A DNA stretch of 15,400 nucleotides, from contig JAZNDA010000020.1 in assembly GCA_045587785.1 (NCBI GenBank), positions 1 to 15,400 on the forward strand. Direction: 5' to 3'. Under the pieces are notes generated by a model. That model was not told where the DNA came from and did no database searches. It saw nothing but the letters and a program-made list of their open reading frames with translations. This DNA comes from RGIG8775 sp045587785. Its GTDB lineage: Bacteria > Bacillota > Clostridia > Oscillospirales > CAG-272. Position numbers and translations under genes: made by a program. Positions 1 through 7,142 of this stretch are shown here, one piece after another. Numbering within the stretch: position 1 is the first letter of the stretch; each line of letters begins with the position of its first letter.

Positions 1-64
1 AAAAAAGTTGATTTTTTTTCGAGCCTTTTCTCAATGACCTGACCGCTTTCCGGACAGCTTGCCT

Positions 65-93
65 ATTATACTACTTTGTTCATCCTTTGTCAA
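65..93 (-). promoter_or_regulatory. Strong sigma-A promoter reading leftward out of the window
   Basis: On the minus strand there is a perfect -35 box TTGACA (93-88), a 17-nt spacer and a perfect -10 box TATAAT (70-65). Transcription would begin near position 58 and run off the left edge. Both hexamers match consensus and the spacing is ideal, so the match is unlikely to be chance. The transcribed gene lies outside the window. The first 55 nt of the transcript contain a short imperfect hairpin (CTGTCC / GGTCAG with one mismatch) and no obvious start codon with a ribosome binding site. Confidence 0.85.
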
Positions 94-169
94 CCCTTTT
101 TCCTATTTTTCTTGCTTTTTGGCTTTTTTTCCAATCGTTCATATTTTGAAAAGCCTTTGTTTGTCACTT

Positions 170-197
170 TTGCACCACTCATCTGATTTAGTATGAA
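170..197 (+). promoter_or_regulatory. Possible promoter for the DUF421-DUF4363 pair
   Basis: A TTGCAC box (170-175) and a TATGAA box (192-197) are separated by 16 nt, 51 nt upstream of the ATG at 249. Each hexamer differs from the sigma-A consensus at two positions, so this is a moderate match only. The region between this and the leftward promoter at 65-93 is T-rich and shows nothing else I can interpret. Confidence 0.4.
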
Positions 198-248
198 ACA
201 TAAAACTTGGAACATACTATCATCAATTCCAAAAGCAAAGGTGAACCT

Positions 249-929
249 ATGACGACCATACTCATTCGCACCGTTATTGTATACATTTTCCTTCTCGTTA
301 TTATGCGTCTGATGGGAAAGCGTCAGCTTGGAGAGCTTGAAGTCTCCGAGCTTGTCAGCACGCTTCTCTTGTCCGACATTGCTTCTTTGCCCATCACCAA
401 TCAAGCCATTCCTTTAGCCTACGCCCTCATTCCCATCATTACCATCACGTCTTTTGAAGTGGCGATGTCCTTTCTTCTGACCAAAATCCCTTTCTTCAAA
501 AGAATATTATCATCACGTCCCGGGATTCTGATCCGCGGGGGCGTGCTTGATAAAAAAGAAATGATACGAAATCGCATCTCCATTGATGAGCTGATCAGCG
601 AGCTCAGACAAAAGGACATCAGCGACATCAGCGAAGTGGAATACGCCATCATAGAACAAAACGGAAAAATGTCAGTTTTCCCCAAACGGCTGCACGCGCA
701 ACCTACCTGTGACGAGCTTGGAATCGCCCCCAAAGAGCACGGCATCTGCCACATCCTCGTTTCGGACGGCAAAATAGACAAACACGGCTTATCCGCCACA
801 AACAAGGATCAAAAATGGCTTTTCCACACACTTTCTTCTCACAAGACCGACCTTGCAGACGTCTTTCTCATGACCGTTGATGATGCGAACAAAGTCAACA
901 TCATAAAAAGGAGTGATATTATTTTTTGA
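249..929 (+). CDS. DUF421 (YetF-type) membrane protein
   Basis: A 226-residue membrane protein of the DUF421 family, which includes Bacillus YetF, YdfS and YkjA. The biochemical role of the family is not well established; some Bacillus members have been linked to the spore membrane. The N-terminal half has hydrophobic helices at about residues 3-19, 36-50 and 55-78. The family motif RLMGKRQLGELEVSELV lies at about 20-36. A cytoplasmic domain follows, with the typical pattern of a glycine-rich GILIRGGVL (92-100), an ELISELR helix (114-120) and EYAIIEQNGKMSVFPK (131-146). The ATG at 249 is chosen because AAAGGTG (237-243) sits at the right distance before it; an upstream TTG at 207 is in frame but has no ribosome binding site. 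The stop overlaps the next gene's start, so the two are probably translationally coupled. Confidence 0.88.
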   Translation: MTTILIRTVIVYIFLLVIMRLMGKRQLGELEVSELVSTLLLSDIASLPITNQAIPLAYALIPIITITSFEVAMSFLLTKIPFFKRILSSRPGILIRGGVLDKKEMIRNRISIDELISELRQKDISDISEVEYAIIEQNGKMSVFPKRLHAQPTCDELGIAPKEHGICHILVSDGKIDKHGLSATNKDQKWLFHTLSSHKTDLADVFLMTVDDANKVNIIKRSDIIF

Positions 930-1294
930 AAGCAGTTGCACTCACACTCATATTATTTTTTCTTATGTTAGCTATCATCACCGCTAACGCCTTATACATC
1001 GACAAAACAGTCGACAGCTTCATCGACACCATCCAAAGACTTGAGCTTTTAGATTCCGACCTTCGGTTTTTGGAATTACAGGCGATTGCAGTAAAGTGGA
1101 ACAAAGAAAAAGACATCATCCAAGCCTCAGTCAGCCACACCAAAATCGACACCGTCAGTGACCTTCTTGCCTCTCTTATTATATATGAAGAATACGGCGA
1201 CCGAACGGAATATCAAAAAACGGCGTTGCTGTTATGCACCGCCTTTGAAGAATTGAGGATGCTTGAAAAGTTTAACGTCACCAACATTCTTTAG
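926..1294 (+). CDS. DUF4363 family small membrane-anchored protein
   Basis: A 122-residue protein with one N-terminal hydrophobic helix (about residues 3-24) followed by a charged, helical soluble part. The helix is either an uncleaved anchor or a signal peptide. It resembles DUF4363 proteins, which in Clostridia and Bacilli often sit directly behind a DUF421 gene; their function is unknown. The pattern of a small anchored helical protein with a tryptophan about 40 residues after the helix (here AVKWNKEKD, about 55-63) fits that family. The start is TTG at 926, overlapping the upstream TGA as TTGA. An AAAAGGAG site (906-913) lies 12 nt upstream, slightly far. The next in-frame ATG (965) would cut the hydrophobic helix, so TTG is preferred. 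The family call rests mainly on size, topology and neighbour. Confidence 0.7.
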   Translation: MKAVALTLILFFLMLAIITANALYIDKTVDSFIDTIQRLELLDSDLRFLELQAIAVKWNKEKDIIQASVSHTKIDTVSDLLASLIIYEEYGDRTEYQKTALLLCTAFEELRMLEKFNVTNIL

Positions 1295-1295
1295 G

Positions 1296-1336
1296 GTGAC
1301 AGTAGATATCAAAAGCCGCTGTCACTTGTTCTTTTT
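1296..1336 (+). terminator. Intrinsic terminator after the DUF421-DUF4363 pair
   Basis: Arms GTGACAG (1296-1302) and CTGTCAC (1319-1325) are perfectly complementary, with a 16-nt loop, and are followed by a T-rich run (1326-1336). The hairpin starts two bases after the stop codon. The T-run lies on the plus-strand side only, so it serves the rightward pair rather than the convergent HAD gene. Confidence 0.7.
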
Positions 1337-1367
1337 GGCGCTTCTTGCGTCTGTCCACCTCGCAAGC

Positions 1368-2003
1368 CTAAGTAAGATACTCCGTCACACGGCAAATATC
1401 GTCTATCACAGGACAGCCGAGGGTAAGCAAATATTCCTTTGACTGATGCCCACCCGAAAATAAAACGCAATCATTCCCCGTTGCCTTGGCGACCTCAAAA
1501 TCGTGATCGGTATCGCCCAAAAACAAAGGCTTCGCATTTGGGTTTTCCATGCACCATGTCTGCACACGCTTTTTCTTGCTGACAGCGTGGATATTATCCA
1601 GACCAAATACGCCATCAAAATGTTTTTTTGCATCTAGCATATCAAGCTGCTTGCTAAGCATATCCGCTTCCGTGGCAGACAAAAGGATCTGTGCTACTCC
1701 CATTTTTCTCACTGCGGCAATGGTTTGCAAGACCCCCTCATTCATTTTGGCAAGCGGTGCGCGAGAAAGATATTCTTCCACCCAAATGGGTGCCAGTTCC
1801 TCAAACGATGTTTTTTCAAAATCAATACCCAGACGCGCATAATAATCCTTGATCGGAAAGCCAAACACCGATCGATAATATTCCCCCGACGGGATGGGTG
1901 GTACACCGCATCTTCTGAGCAGTGCATTGGCGGCGTCAACACTGACATCCACATCATCCAGCACCGTTCCGTTAAAATCCCAGATCAAATGTGTATATTT
2001 CAA
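1368..2003 (-). CDS. HAD superfamily hydrolase (phosphoglycolate phosphatase-like)
   Basis: A 211-residue haloacid dehalogenase-fold protein, probably a cytoplasmic phosphatase acting on a small phosphorylated metabolite; the substrate cannot be told from sequence. Motif I is WDFNGTVLDD with the nucleophile D9. Motif II is LLSAT (S109). Motif III lysines are at 143-145. Motif IV is FLGDTDHDF with D164 and D168. An alpha-helical cap of the Gph/PGMB type fits between residues 15 and 85. The second aspartate of the usual DxD motif is N11. Asparagine here is familiar from related DxNGT proteins but departs from the classic phosphatase motif. The start is TTG at 2003, preceded by GAAGGAG (2015-2009) at 5-nt spacing. 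The gene lies 62 nt after the lipoprotein gene, with a terminator hairpin in the gap. Confidence 0.85.
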   Translation of the reverse strand: MKYTHLIWDFNGTVLDDVDVSVDAANALLRRCGVPPIPSGEYYRSVFGFPIKDYYARLGIDFEKTSFEELAPIWVEEYLSRAPLAKMNEGVLQTIAAVRKMGVAQILLSATEADMLSKQLDMLDAKKHFDGVFGLDNIHAVSKKKRVQTWCMENPNAKPLFLGDTDHDFEVAKATGNDCVLFSGGHQSKEYLLTLGCPVIDDICRVTEYLT

Positions 2004-2016
2004 AATTTCTCCTTCA

Positions 2017-2047
2017 AAAATATCCTGCCTAAACGGCAGGATATTTT
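2017..2047 (-). terminator. Intrinsic terminator hairpin between the lipoprotein and HAD genes
   Basis: A perfect 13-bp inverted repeat: AAAATATCCTGCC (2017-2029) and GGCAGGATATTTT (2035-2047), with a 5-nt loop. Read on the minus strand it lies 18 nt after the lipoprotein stop codon and ends in TATTTTT. It is therefore a good terminator for that gene. Its end directly touches the Shine-Dalgarno site of the HAD gene (2015-2009). A-rich flanks mean it could also work on the plus strand. Confidence 0.82.
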
Positions 2048-2065
2048 ATATTTCATATGATAATT

Positions 2066-3910
2066 TTAGCTGATGTAGCCCATTGCCTTTGCCCACTTGG
2101 TATACAGCGCATATGCCGAGAAGTTGGAGTTGCCATTCATGGTGCTGTACATTGCCTTCTGACTGATGGCAGCCTTGTAAATACCGCCTTGGATCTCCGC
2201 GTTGCAATATCTGAGAGTTACTTCCAGCTCCTCAACCGTCTTACATGCATTGATTCTCGCCGAGAAGTTCTCGGATGCCTCAACTACCGTCTTGAGATTT
2301 GCCAGATCGGGCAGATCGGCAGATTCAATGGTAAAGCCCATCGTGGGATTGGTCACCACTTCAAGATCCTGCTTCTTTGCATTCTCAAGTGTCTGATAGG
2401 TCATGCCGATATCAGCGTCCGGATAAGCCACAAAGATATTACCCGTCTTATAAATATCCATCTGATACAGGTTGCCTTCCAGTCTCTTTGCACAATCGTC
2501 GGAATCAAGCTCATAGTTGGTGTCCTTGATGCCATACTGGAACAGATTACGGAAATCGGAATCTGTATTCAAATAGGTAATGATCTCCATCGCGCGGGTC
2601 AGATTGCTGGTGTAGCTGGAAACCGCAAACATGCTTCCGAACAAGTCATTTTCGGTAGCCACGGGATATTCCAGAACCACATTGTAATACTTGTCTTCGT
2701 ACTTGGCAATATCCTCGCCCGAGCCCTTGATCACGCCGACAGCAAAATCCTTTTCGGAATCCGCCGCACCGCGATAACCGCTCAGCTCAATGGTCTTAAG
2801 GGCAATCAGCTGCTCGGTGTACACCTCGTCATCCATCAGATTACCAAAGGAGAACAAATAGGGGTCCGAGGTCATAGAGGTGAAGCCGGGTTTGTACATC
2901 GCACCAAGAACCGAGAACTTCTCCGGATCAATGGTAAACTCACGTACGATCTTACCGTCCACAGTTTCCTCGGTATAGTCGATCGACCAATAGTGAACGT
3001 TGGTCATGCCGTCATAGCTGTTTGCCCAAACGGGATCGTAATCCTTTTCGTGCTTCGCCGTTTGCTCGATCAGATCCATGGCTGTTGCCAGCGACGTGAT
3101 CTGGGTAATATCAGAATACTTGTCGCACAGCGCCTTATTGACAAGAAGCGAGGTGTATTCGCCGATAACGGTGTTGTTGGGGATCGCGTAGTAACCCTTG
3201 TTGATCTTTACGGCATTCAAAAATGCGGGATATACGTAAGACGTAAGCTTTTTAGCAGTGCTGTTAAGCTGGTCATTCAGCTTGGACAGCCAACCTGCTT
3301 CGATGTACTCGACGTACTTATCGTAGCTTCCGAGGAACATGATGTCCACCTGGTCGATATCCACCTCAGGATAGATCTCCTCGTCAAGCTCCTCCCCGTC
3401 GGACTCCTCGATCAACGCCTTGGGAACATCTATGTAACCGATAAGGTTGGGGTATCTTTCCTCAAACAGATAGTAAAGCTCGACCTCGTCGGTAACGCCA
3501 AGCTTCTTCTGCTCTCTCACGAGCGCCTTATAAGCCTTGGTTGCCGTTGCCTTTTCGTCCATCTTCACCTTGGCGTTGAGCATCTTGGACTCAAGCGCCT
3601 CGTAATACTGGTCTTGCGTGTAGTAGTAAATATTCAGCGCCGTATTGTATTTTGCCTTGGTCACCTTATTGATCTGCTCGGCAACCGCATCATACTGCTC
3701 CTTCGTTTTTTCCGCCTGTTCCTTTTCCTCTGCACTCATAGCTGCAAGTTCTTCGTCGGTAAAGTAAACCTGATTTTCCGAAACGACCAGCATCGTCAGA
3801 GTAACCTTTGAGGTCTCAGTTTCTTCTTCTCCTTCTGTGCCGCACGAAGTCAGACAAACGCTGAGCAACATAAGAAGGCACAAAGCCAAAGCAATCAGTT
3901 TCTTGTTCAT
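2066..3910 (-). CDS. Extracellular solute-binding lipoprotein (ABC-type, orphan)
   Basis: A 614-residue exported lipoprotein resembling family 1 (sugar or peptide type) substrate-binding proteins of ABC importers. The N-terminus has lysines, a hydrophobic stretch (about 5-20) and the lipobox LTSC with C23 as the lipidated cysteine. An acidic linker (EGEEETET) follows. The rest looks like a two-lobe binding protein, with segments such as VDIMFLGSYDKYVEYIEAGWL, GYYAIPNNTVIG, and LFQYGIKDTNYEL near the C-terminus, a pattern seen in large Clostridia binding proteins. A lysine/glutamate-rich helical insert lies at about 50-125. The ATG at 3910 is chosen because it starts the signal peptide and has GGAG 9 nt upstream; the frame stays open upstream to a TTG at 4003 without a ribosome binding site. 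No permease or ATPase gene is adjacent, so the ligand and transporter are unknown. Confidence 0.85.
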   Translation of the reverse strand: MNKKLIALALCLLMLLSVCLTSCGTEGEEETETSKVTLTMLVVSENQVYFTDEELAAMSAEEKEQAEKTKEQYDAVAEQINKVTKAKYNTALNIYYYTQDQYYEALESKMLNAKVKMDEKATATKAYKALVREQKKLGVTDEVELYYLFEERYPNLIGYIDVPKALIEESDGEELDEEIYPEVDIDQVDIMFLGSYDKYVEYIEAGWLSKLNDQLNSTAKKLTSYVYPAFLNAVKINKGYYAIPNNTVIGEYTSLLVNKALCDKYSDITQITSLATAMDLIEQTAKHEKDYDPVWANSYDGMTNVHYWSIDYTEETVDGKIVREFTIDPEKFSVLGAMYKPGFTSMTSDPYLFSFGNLMDDEVYTEQLIALKTIELSGYRGAADSEKDFAVGVIKGSGEDIAKYEDKYYNVVLEYPVATENDLFGSMFAVSSYTSNLTRAMEIITYLNTDSDFRNLFQYGIKDTNYELDSDDCAKRLEGNLYQMDIYKTGNIFVAYPDADIGMTYQTLENAKKQDLEVVTNPTMGFTIESADLPDLANLKTVVEASENFSARINACKTVEELEVTLRYCNAEIQGGIYKAAISQKAMYSTMNGNSNFSAYALYTKWAKAMGYIS

Positions 3911-4034
3911 GAATCTTGTCTCCATTTCTACGGCATCGGCTACCTTCCGTGGGATGCTGACACTGCCGCGAATGTGCATGATCCCTGTGGCAAACACCGC
4001 CAAAAGTCGCCGTCTATTTTAATAAATTCAACAC
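3911..4034 (-). promoter_or_regulatory. GC-rich, possibly structured 5' leader of the lipoprotein mRNA
   Basis: From the predicted transcription start near 4034 to the ATG at 3910 there is an untranslated leader of about 125 nt, clearly richer in GC than the surrounding intergenic DNA. On the transcript, ACGGC (4013-4009) can pair with GCCGU (3934-3930), closing a domain. Inside it, UUGCC (3993-3989) can pair with GGCAG (3967-3963), and GGGAU (3985-3981) with AUCCC (3955-3951). The last two pairings cross, as in a pseudoknot. I compared it from memory with known riboswitch cores (cyclic-di-GMP I and II, ZTP, fluoride, THF, cobalamin) and none fits. It may be a regulatory RNA or simply a long leader. 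Confidence 0.35.
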
Positions 4035-4040
4035 AAAGAT

Positions 4041-4069
4041 ATTGTACTCCAAATCTTCCCTTATGTCAA
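4041..4069 (-). promoter_or_regulatory. Sigma-A promoter of the lipoprotein gene
   Basis: On the minus strand, TTGACA (4069-4064) and TACAAT (4046-4041) are separated by exactly 17 nt. The start site would be near 4034. The -35 is perfect and the -10 has one mismatch, so this should be a strong promoter independent of the dgt-dnaG-rpoD operon upstream. Confidence 0.8.
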
Positions 4070-4237
4070 GTGAATTTTTTGTGACGCTCTACGCCAAGAG
4101 CATTTTTTGTCAGTCCAAGCTAATCAAAAACAGTATAACTTGAACAATCAAATCTTATATTTTTTGTTCTACAATAACAAAAAAATCAGCGAATTAACAA
4201 AAAACAAAATTTGTTTTTAGTTTCATCTCACAAAAAA
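4070..4237. other. A/T-rich intergenic region downstream of rpoD
   Basis: This 168-nt gap between the rpoD stop and the lipoprotein promoter has no supportable gene. It holds a dyad GCTCT-6 nt-AGAGC (4086-4101) followed on the plus strand by ATTTTTT. This is a terminator shape in a direction with no known gene, or an operator upstream of the promoter at 4041-4069. An A/T-only inverted repeat AAAAACAAA / TTTGTTTTT (4200-4218) directly behind rpoD could act as a weak terminator. Copies of a short ATTTTTTGT-like motif occur at about 4074-4083 and 4102-4110. No classic GC-rich terminator for rpoD is visible. Confidence 0.4.
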
Positions 4238-5356
4238 TCAATCCAAAAAGCCCTTGAGGTGTCTTGCTCTGCTGGGATGGCGAAGCTTACGAAGTGCCTT
4301 GGCCTCGATCTGACGGATCCGCTCACGCGTAATGTCAAATTCCTTGCCAACCTCCTCCAGCGTACGGGTCCTTCCGTCATACAGGCCGAAACGAAGCTTG
4401 ATCACATGCGCCTCTCTGGGAGTCAACGTATTCAGCTCACGTTCGATCACCTCACGGAGAATGGTTGCCGACGCCACCTCAGACGGATCGGGAGCATCCT
4501 CATCGGGGATAAAGTCGCCAAGATGGCTGTCCTCCTCCTCGCCAATCGGTGTTTCAAGAGAAACGGGATCCTGCGCGATCTTCATGATCTCACGAACCTT
4601 TTCCGAGCTCATTCCCATCTTCTCGCCGATCTCATCCGCAGTTGCCTCACGTCCAAGCTCCTGCAGCATCTGTCTGGAATAACGGGACACCTTATGGATG
4701 GTCTCCACCATGTGTACGGGAATACGGATGGTCCTTGCCTGATCGGCAATCGCACGCGTGATCGCCTGACGGATCCACCACGTGGCATACGTGGAGAACT
4801 TAAAGCCCTTGCCGTAATCGAACTTGTCCACCGCTTTCATAAGACCGAGGTTTCCCTCTTGAATCAGATCAAGGAAAAACATGCCCTTGCCCACATAGCG
4901 CTTGGCAATACTTACCACAAGTCTGAGGTTCGCTTCCACAAGCTCATTCTTGGCTTTTTCATGCTCTTCGCCATTCTCGGATTTCGCCATGATCTCCGCC
5001 AGTTCCTTTTCCCTCTCGGGACTCAGAAGCGGCACCTTACCGATCTCCTTCAGATACATACGGACAGGGTCATCAATGGCAAGGCCTTCCTGCTCGAGGA
5101 TCTTTTCCATACTTTCGCCCTTGGCAAAGCGCTCAACCTCGCTTTCGATCTCATCGATGTCACTCACATCCATGTCACCGGGAAGCTGAATGCCGTTATC
5201 CTCCAGCGTCTCATACAGCTTGTCAAGGCTGTCCATGTCATAATCCATTTCCTCAATGGCAATGTCAAGATCATTCCCCGACAGTGAGCCGCTTTTCCCT
5301 TTTTGTATCAGCTCATCAACATCAATCTTCTTTTCGGTCTCATTGTTGTTATCCAT
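4238..5356 (-). CDS. rpoD: RNA polymerase primary sigma factor RpoD/SigA
   Basis: The housekeeping sigma factor, which directs RNA polymerase to -35/-10 promoters like those seen in this window. It has 372 residues, the usual size for Firmicutes SigA. An acidic region 1.1 covers about 1-90. Region 1.2 includes DDPVRMYLKEIGKVPLLS (95-112). Region 2 runs about 136-206, with the core-binding segment DLIQEGNLGLMKAVDKFDY (163-181) and the -10 recognition and melting segment GFKFSTYATWWIRQAITRAI (184-203). Region 3 follows from about 215 to 285. Region 4 (about 300-365) contains TLEEVGKEFDITRERIRQIE, the helix-turn-helix for the -35 box. The ATG at 5356 has AAGGAG upstream. The gap to the dnaG stop is only 10 nt, so rpoD is the third gene of a dgt-dnaG-rpoD operon, a common Clostridia arrangement. 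Confidence 0.98.
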   Translation of the reverse strand: MDNNNETEKKIDVDELIQKGKSGSLSGNDLDIAIEEMDYDMDSLDKLYETLEDNGIQLPGDMDVSDIDEIESEVERFAKGESMEKILEQEGLAIDDPVRMYLKEIGKVPLLSPEREKELAEIMAKSENGEEHEKAKNELVEANLRLVVSIAKRYVGKGMFFLDLIQEGNLGLMKAVDKFDYGKGFKFSTYATWWIRQAITRAIADQARTIRIPVHMVETIHKVSRYSRQMLQELGREATADEIGEKMGMSSEKVREIMKIAQDPVSLETPIGEEEDSHLGDFIPDEDAPDPSEVASATILREVIERELNTLTPREAHVIKLRFGLYDGRTRTLEEVGKEFDITRERIRQIEAKALRKLRHPSRARHLKGFLD

Positions 5357-5366
5357 GTTTTTCTCC

Positions 5367-7142
5367 TTATATCTTAGAATCGTTTTTCATTGATCGATTC
5401 CGTTTTTTTAATATCATGTCAGCCAGATTTCCTTGACTTTCCCGTGCCTTTTGCGACGCCCGCCTGAGTGCCTCAATGCTGCTCGCGAAAACAGCGGATC
5501 CGTTTTCGGTCAGATCCGAGCGTACTTGAATATATTTTTGCATCCTCCCCATTTCGTCGGGCGTAAAACGCTCTCCGAGCAAAGAGAACAAAAAGCCACC
5601 TTCGGATGTCTGAAGCTCCATGATCGCCTCAAACATTCGTTTGCCAAGCGACGTGGAAAAATCCTCTGCCGAAAGTATGACCTTGCCGCTTGCCACGGCA
5701 CTTCGGTGTTCCTCATACAGAAGCAACAAACCGAGAATCGCCTCCTCGGCGGCGTTGGCGGCAACGTATTTTGCTGCATCGGGGTTGGTCCTGTCACCGT
5801 AATGCCGAATGGAAAGCTGCGCATCCTGCCCTTCCTTGCGTCTGGCTTCGGCGCGCCTTTTTCCGATCTCGCGCTCAATGTTACTCTTGAGCACCTCGGG
5901 CGGAAGCTGGAGAGGCCCCGCTATCTGAGAAATATATACCTCACGTTCAATTGCCGAGCTGACCCCCGCAATGATCGCACAAGCCTCCGCGGACGCCTTG
6001 ATCCGATCAGACGGAACATCCAGCTGATAGCGTGACGCAATGGCATTCCACTTAAAATCAAACCACGTCTTGCTTTGTCCGAGCATTGACCTCAGCTTGT
6101 CCGCACCGTGCACCTTGATAAACTCATCGGGATCCTTGGCACCCGTCAGCTTGAGTATGCGGACGTCAAGCCCCACCTCGCCAAGAAGTCTTATGGCTCT
6201 GTCGGCAGCCCGTTGTCCCGCCTCGTCCGAGTCGTACGAGACGATGACTTTTTTGGTATATTTGGTCATCAGCCTTGCCTGCTCGGAGGTGAGCGCAGTA
6301 CCGAGTGTTGCCACTGCGTTTTCAAATCCCGCGGCATGTAAAGCGATAACGTCCATATATCCCTCGCAAAGAATCATCTGCTCCGCGCAGTTTGCTTTGG
6401 CATAACCAAGGGCGAAAAGATTTTTACTCTTTTTAAATCCGGGGGTATCGGACGTGTTAAGGTATTTGGGCTTGGAATCGTCCATCACGCGTCCCCCAAA
6501 CGCAATGACGTTCCCCGAAACGTCAATAATGGGAAACATCACGCGATTTCTGAAATAGTCATAAGACCGTCCCGTTTTCTGGCTCTTGCCGCAAAGGAAG
6601 CCCGTGACCAATTCCTCGTCGCGAAATCCCTTTTTGTGCATATGGTCTGTCAGCATACCGAACGAATCGGGCGAATAGCCAAGACCGAAGCGTCTGATGA
6701 TCTCGGTAGAAAGGCGACGCTTGCCGCGCAAATATTCCATTGCCGCCTGTCCGTATTTGGGATCAAACAAGCACTGTCTGAAAAACTTTGCCGCCTCCAG
6801 ATTCATCTCGTACACGCGTCCGCGCGACATTCCCTCCTCGCGCTTTCCGCTCTCGGGAATGGTGATCCCCGCACGCTTGGCAAGAAATTCCACCGCCTGC
6901 GGATAATCTAAATTTTCCGCCTTCATCACAAAAGTGATAGCATCGCCACCCGCACCGCAGCCAAAGCAGTAAAAGAACTTTTTGGCAGGCGACACACTGA
7001 AGGACGGTGTTTTTTCACTGTGGAAAGGACAAAGCCCCGTAAGGTTAGAGCCCGAACGCCTCAGTGTAACGTAAGAGCCGACCAACTCTTCTATATCGGT
7101 CCGATACAGTATTTCCTCTATTACTTCTCTCGGTATTGCCAT
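5367..7142 (-). CDS. dnaG: DNA primase DnaG
   Basis: DNA primase, which makes the short RNA primers for replication and works with the replicative helicase. It has 591 residues, the normal length. The N-terminal CHC2 zinc-binding domain has ligands C38, H41, C59 and C62 (CPFH and CFGC motifs). The polymerase core follows, with a Toprim fold: the catalytic glutamate is in ILCEGYMD (E260) and the metal-binding aspartates are in VSYDSDEAG (D304, D306). The remaining C-terminal part (about 430-591) should be the helicase-interaction domain. The ATG at 7142 is chosen because GGAGG (about 7152-7148) precedes it; an in-frame ATG at 7154 sits in that same ribosome binding site. The start codon shares one base with the dgt stop (TGATG), which suggests translational coupling. 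Second gene of the dgt-dnaG-rpoD operon. Confidence 0.97.
   Translation of the reverse strand: MAIPREVIEEILYRTDIEELVGSYVTLRRSGSNLTGLCPFHSEKTPSFSVSPAKKFFYCFGCGAGGDAITFVMKAENLDYPQAVEFLAKRAGITIPESGKREEGMSRGRVYEMNLEAAKFFRQCLFDPKYGQAAMEYLRGKRRLSTEIIRRFGLGYSPDSFGMLTDHMHKKGFRDEELVTGFLCGKSQKTGRSYDYFRNRVMFPIIDVSGNVIAFGGRVMDDSKPKYLNTSDTPGFKKSKNLFALGYAKANCAEQMILCEGYMDVIALHAAGFENAVATLGTALTSEQARLMTKYTKKVIVSYDSDEAGQRAADRAIRLLGEVGLDVRILKLTGAKDPDEFIKVHGADKLRSMLGQSKTWFDFKWNAIASRYQLDVPSDRIKASAEACAIIAGVSSAIEREVYISQIAGPLQLPPEVLKSNIEREIGKRRAEARRKEGQDAQLSIRHYGDRTNPDAAKYVAANAAEEAILGLLLLYEEHRSAVASGKVILSAEDFSTSLGKRMFEAIMELQTSEGGFLFSLLGERFTPDEMGRMQKYIQVRSDLTENGSAVFASSIEALRRASQKARESQGNLADMILKKRNRSMKNDSKI

Noticed and set aside
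2057..3811. A 584-codon open frame on the plus strand across the lipoprotein gene
   Set aside because: It is the antisense shadow of a well-supported lipoprotein gene. It has no ribosome binding site, no recognisable domain, and a composition rich in Ile, Leu, His and Arg typical of reverse-strand reading.
3911..4003. N-terminal extension of the lipoprotein to an upstream TTG
   Set aside because: The extension would bury the signal peptide and lipobox 31 residues inside the protein, and it has no ribosome binding site. The ATG at 3910 has both.
3911..4034. Cyclic-di-GMP (GEMM) riboswitch in the lipoprotein leader
   Set aside because: A segment GGUAGCC resembles part of the 3' half, but the essential 5' elements (GGCAAACC and GACGCAAAGC type segments) are missing.
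4086..4101. Catabolite-response (cre-like) operator
   Set aside because: The dyad lacks the central CG and the flanking pattern of cre sites.
4211..5287. A 358-codon plus-strand frame across rpoD
   Set aside because: It is a shadow of rpoD. The rpoD reading frame has complete sigma-factor regions.
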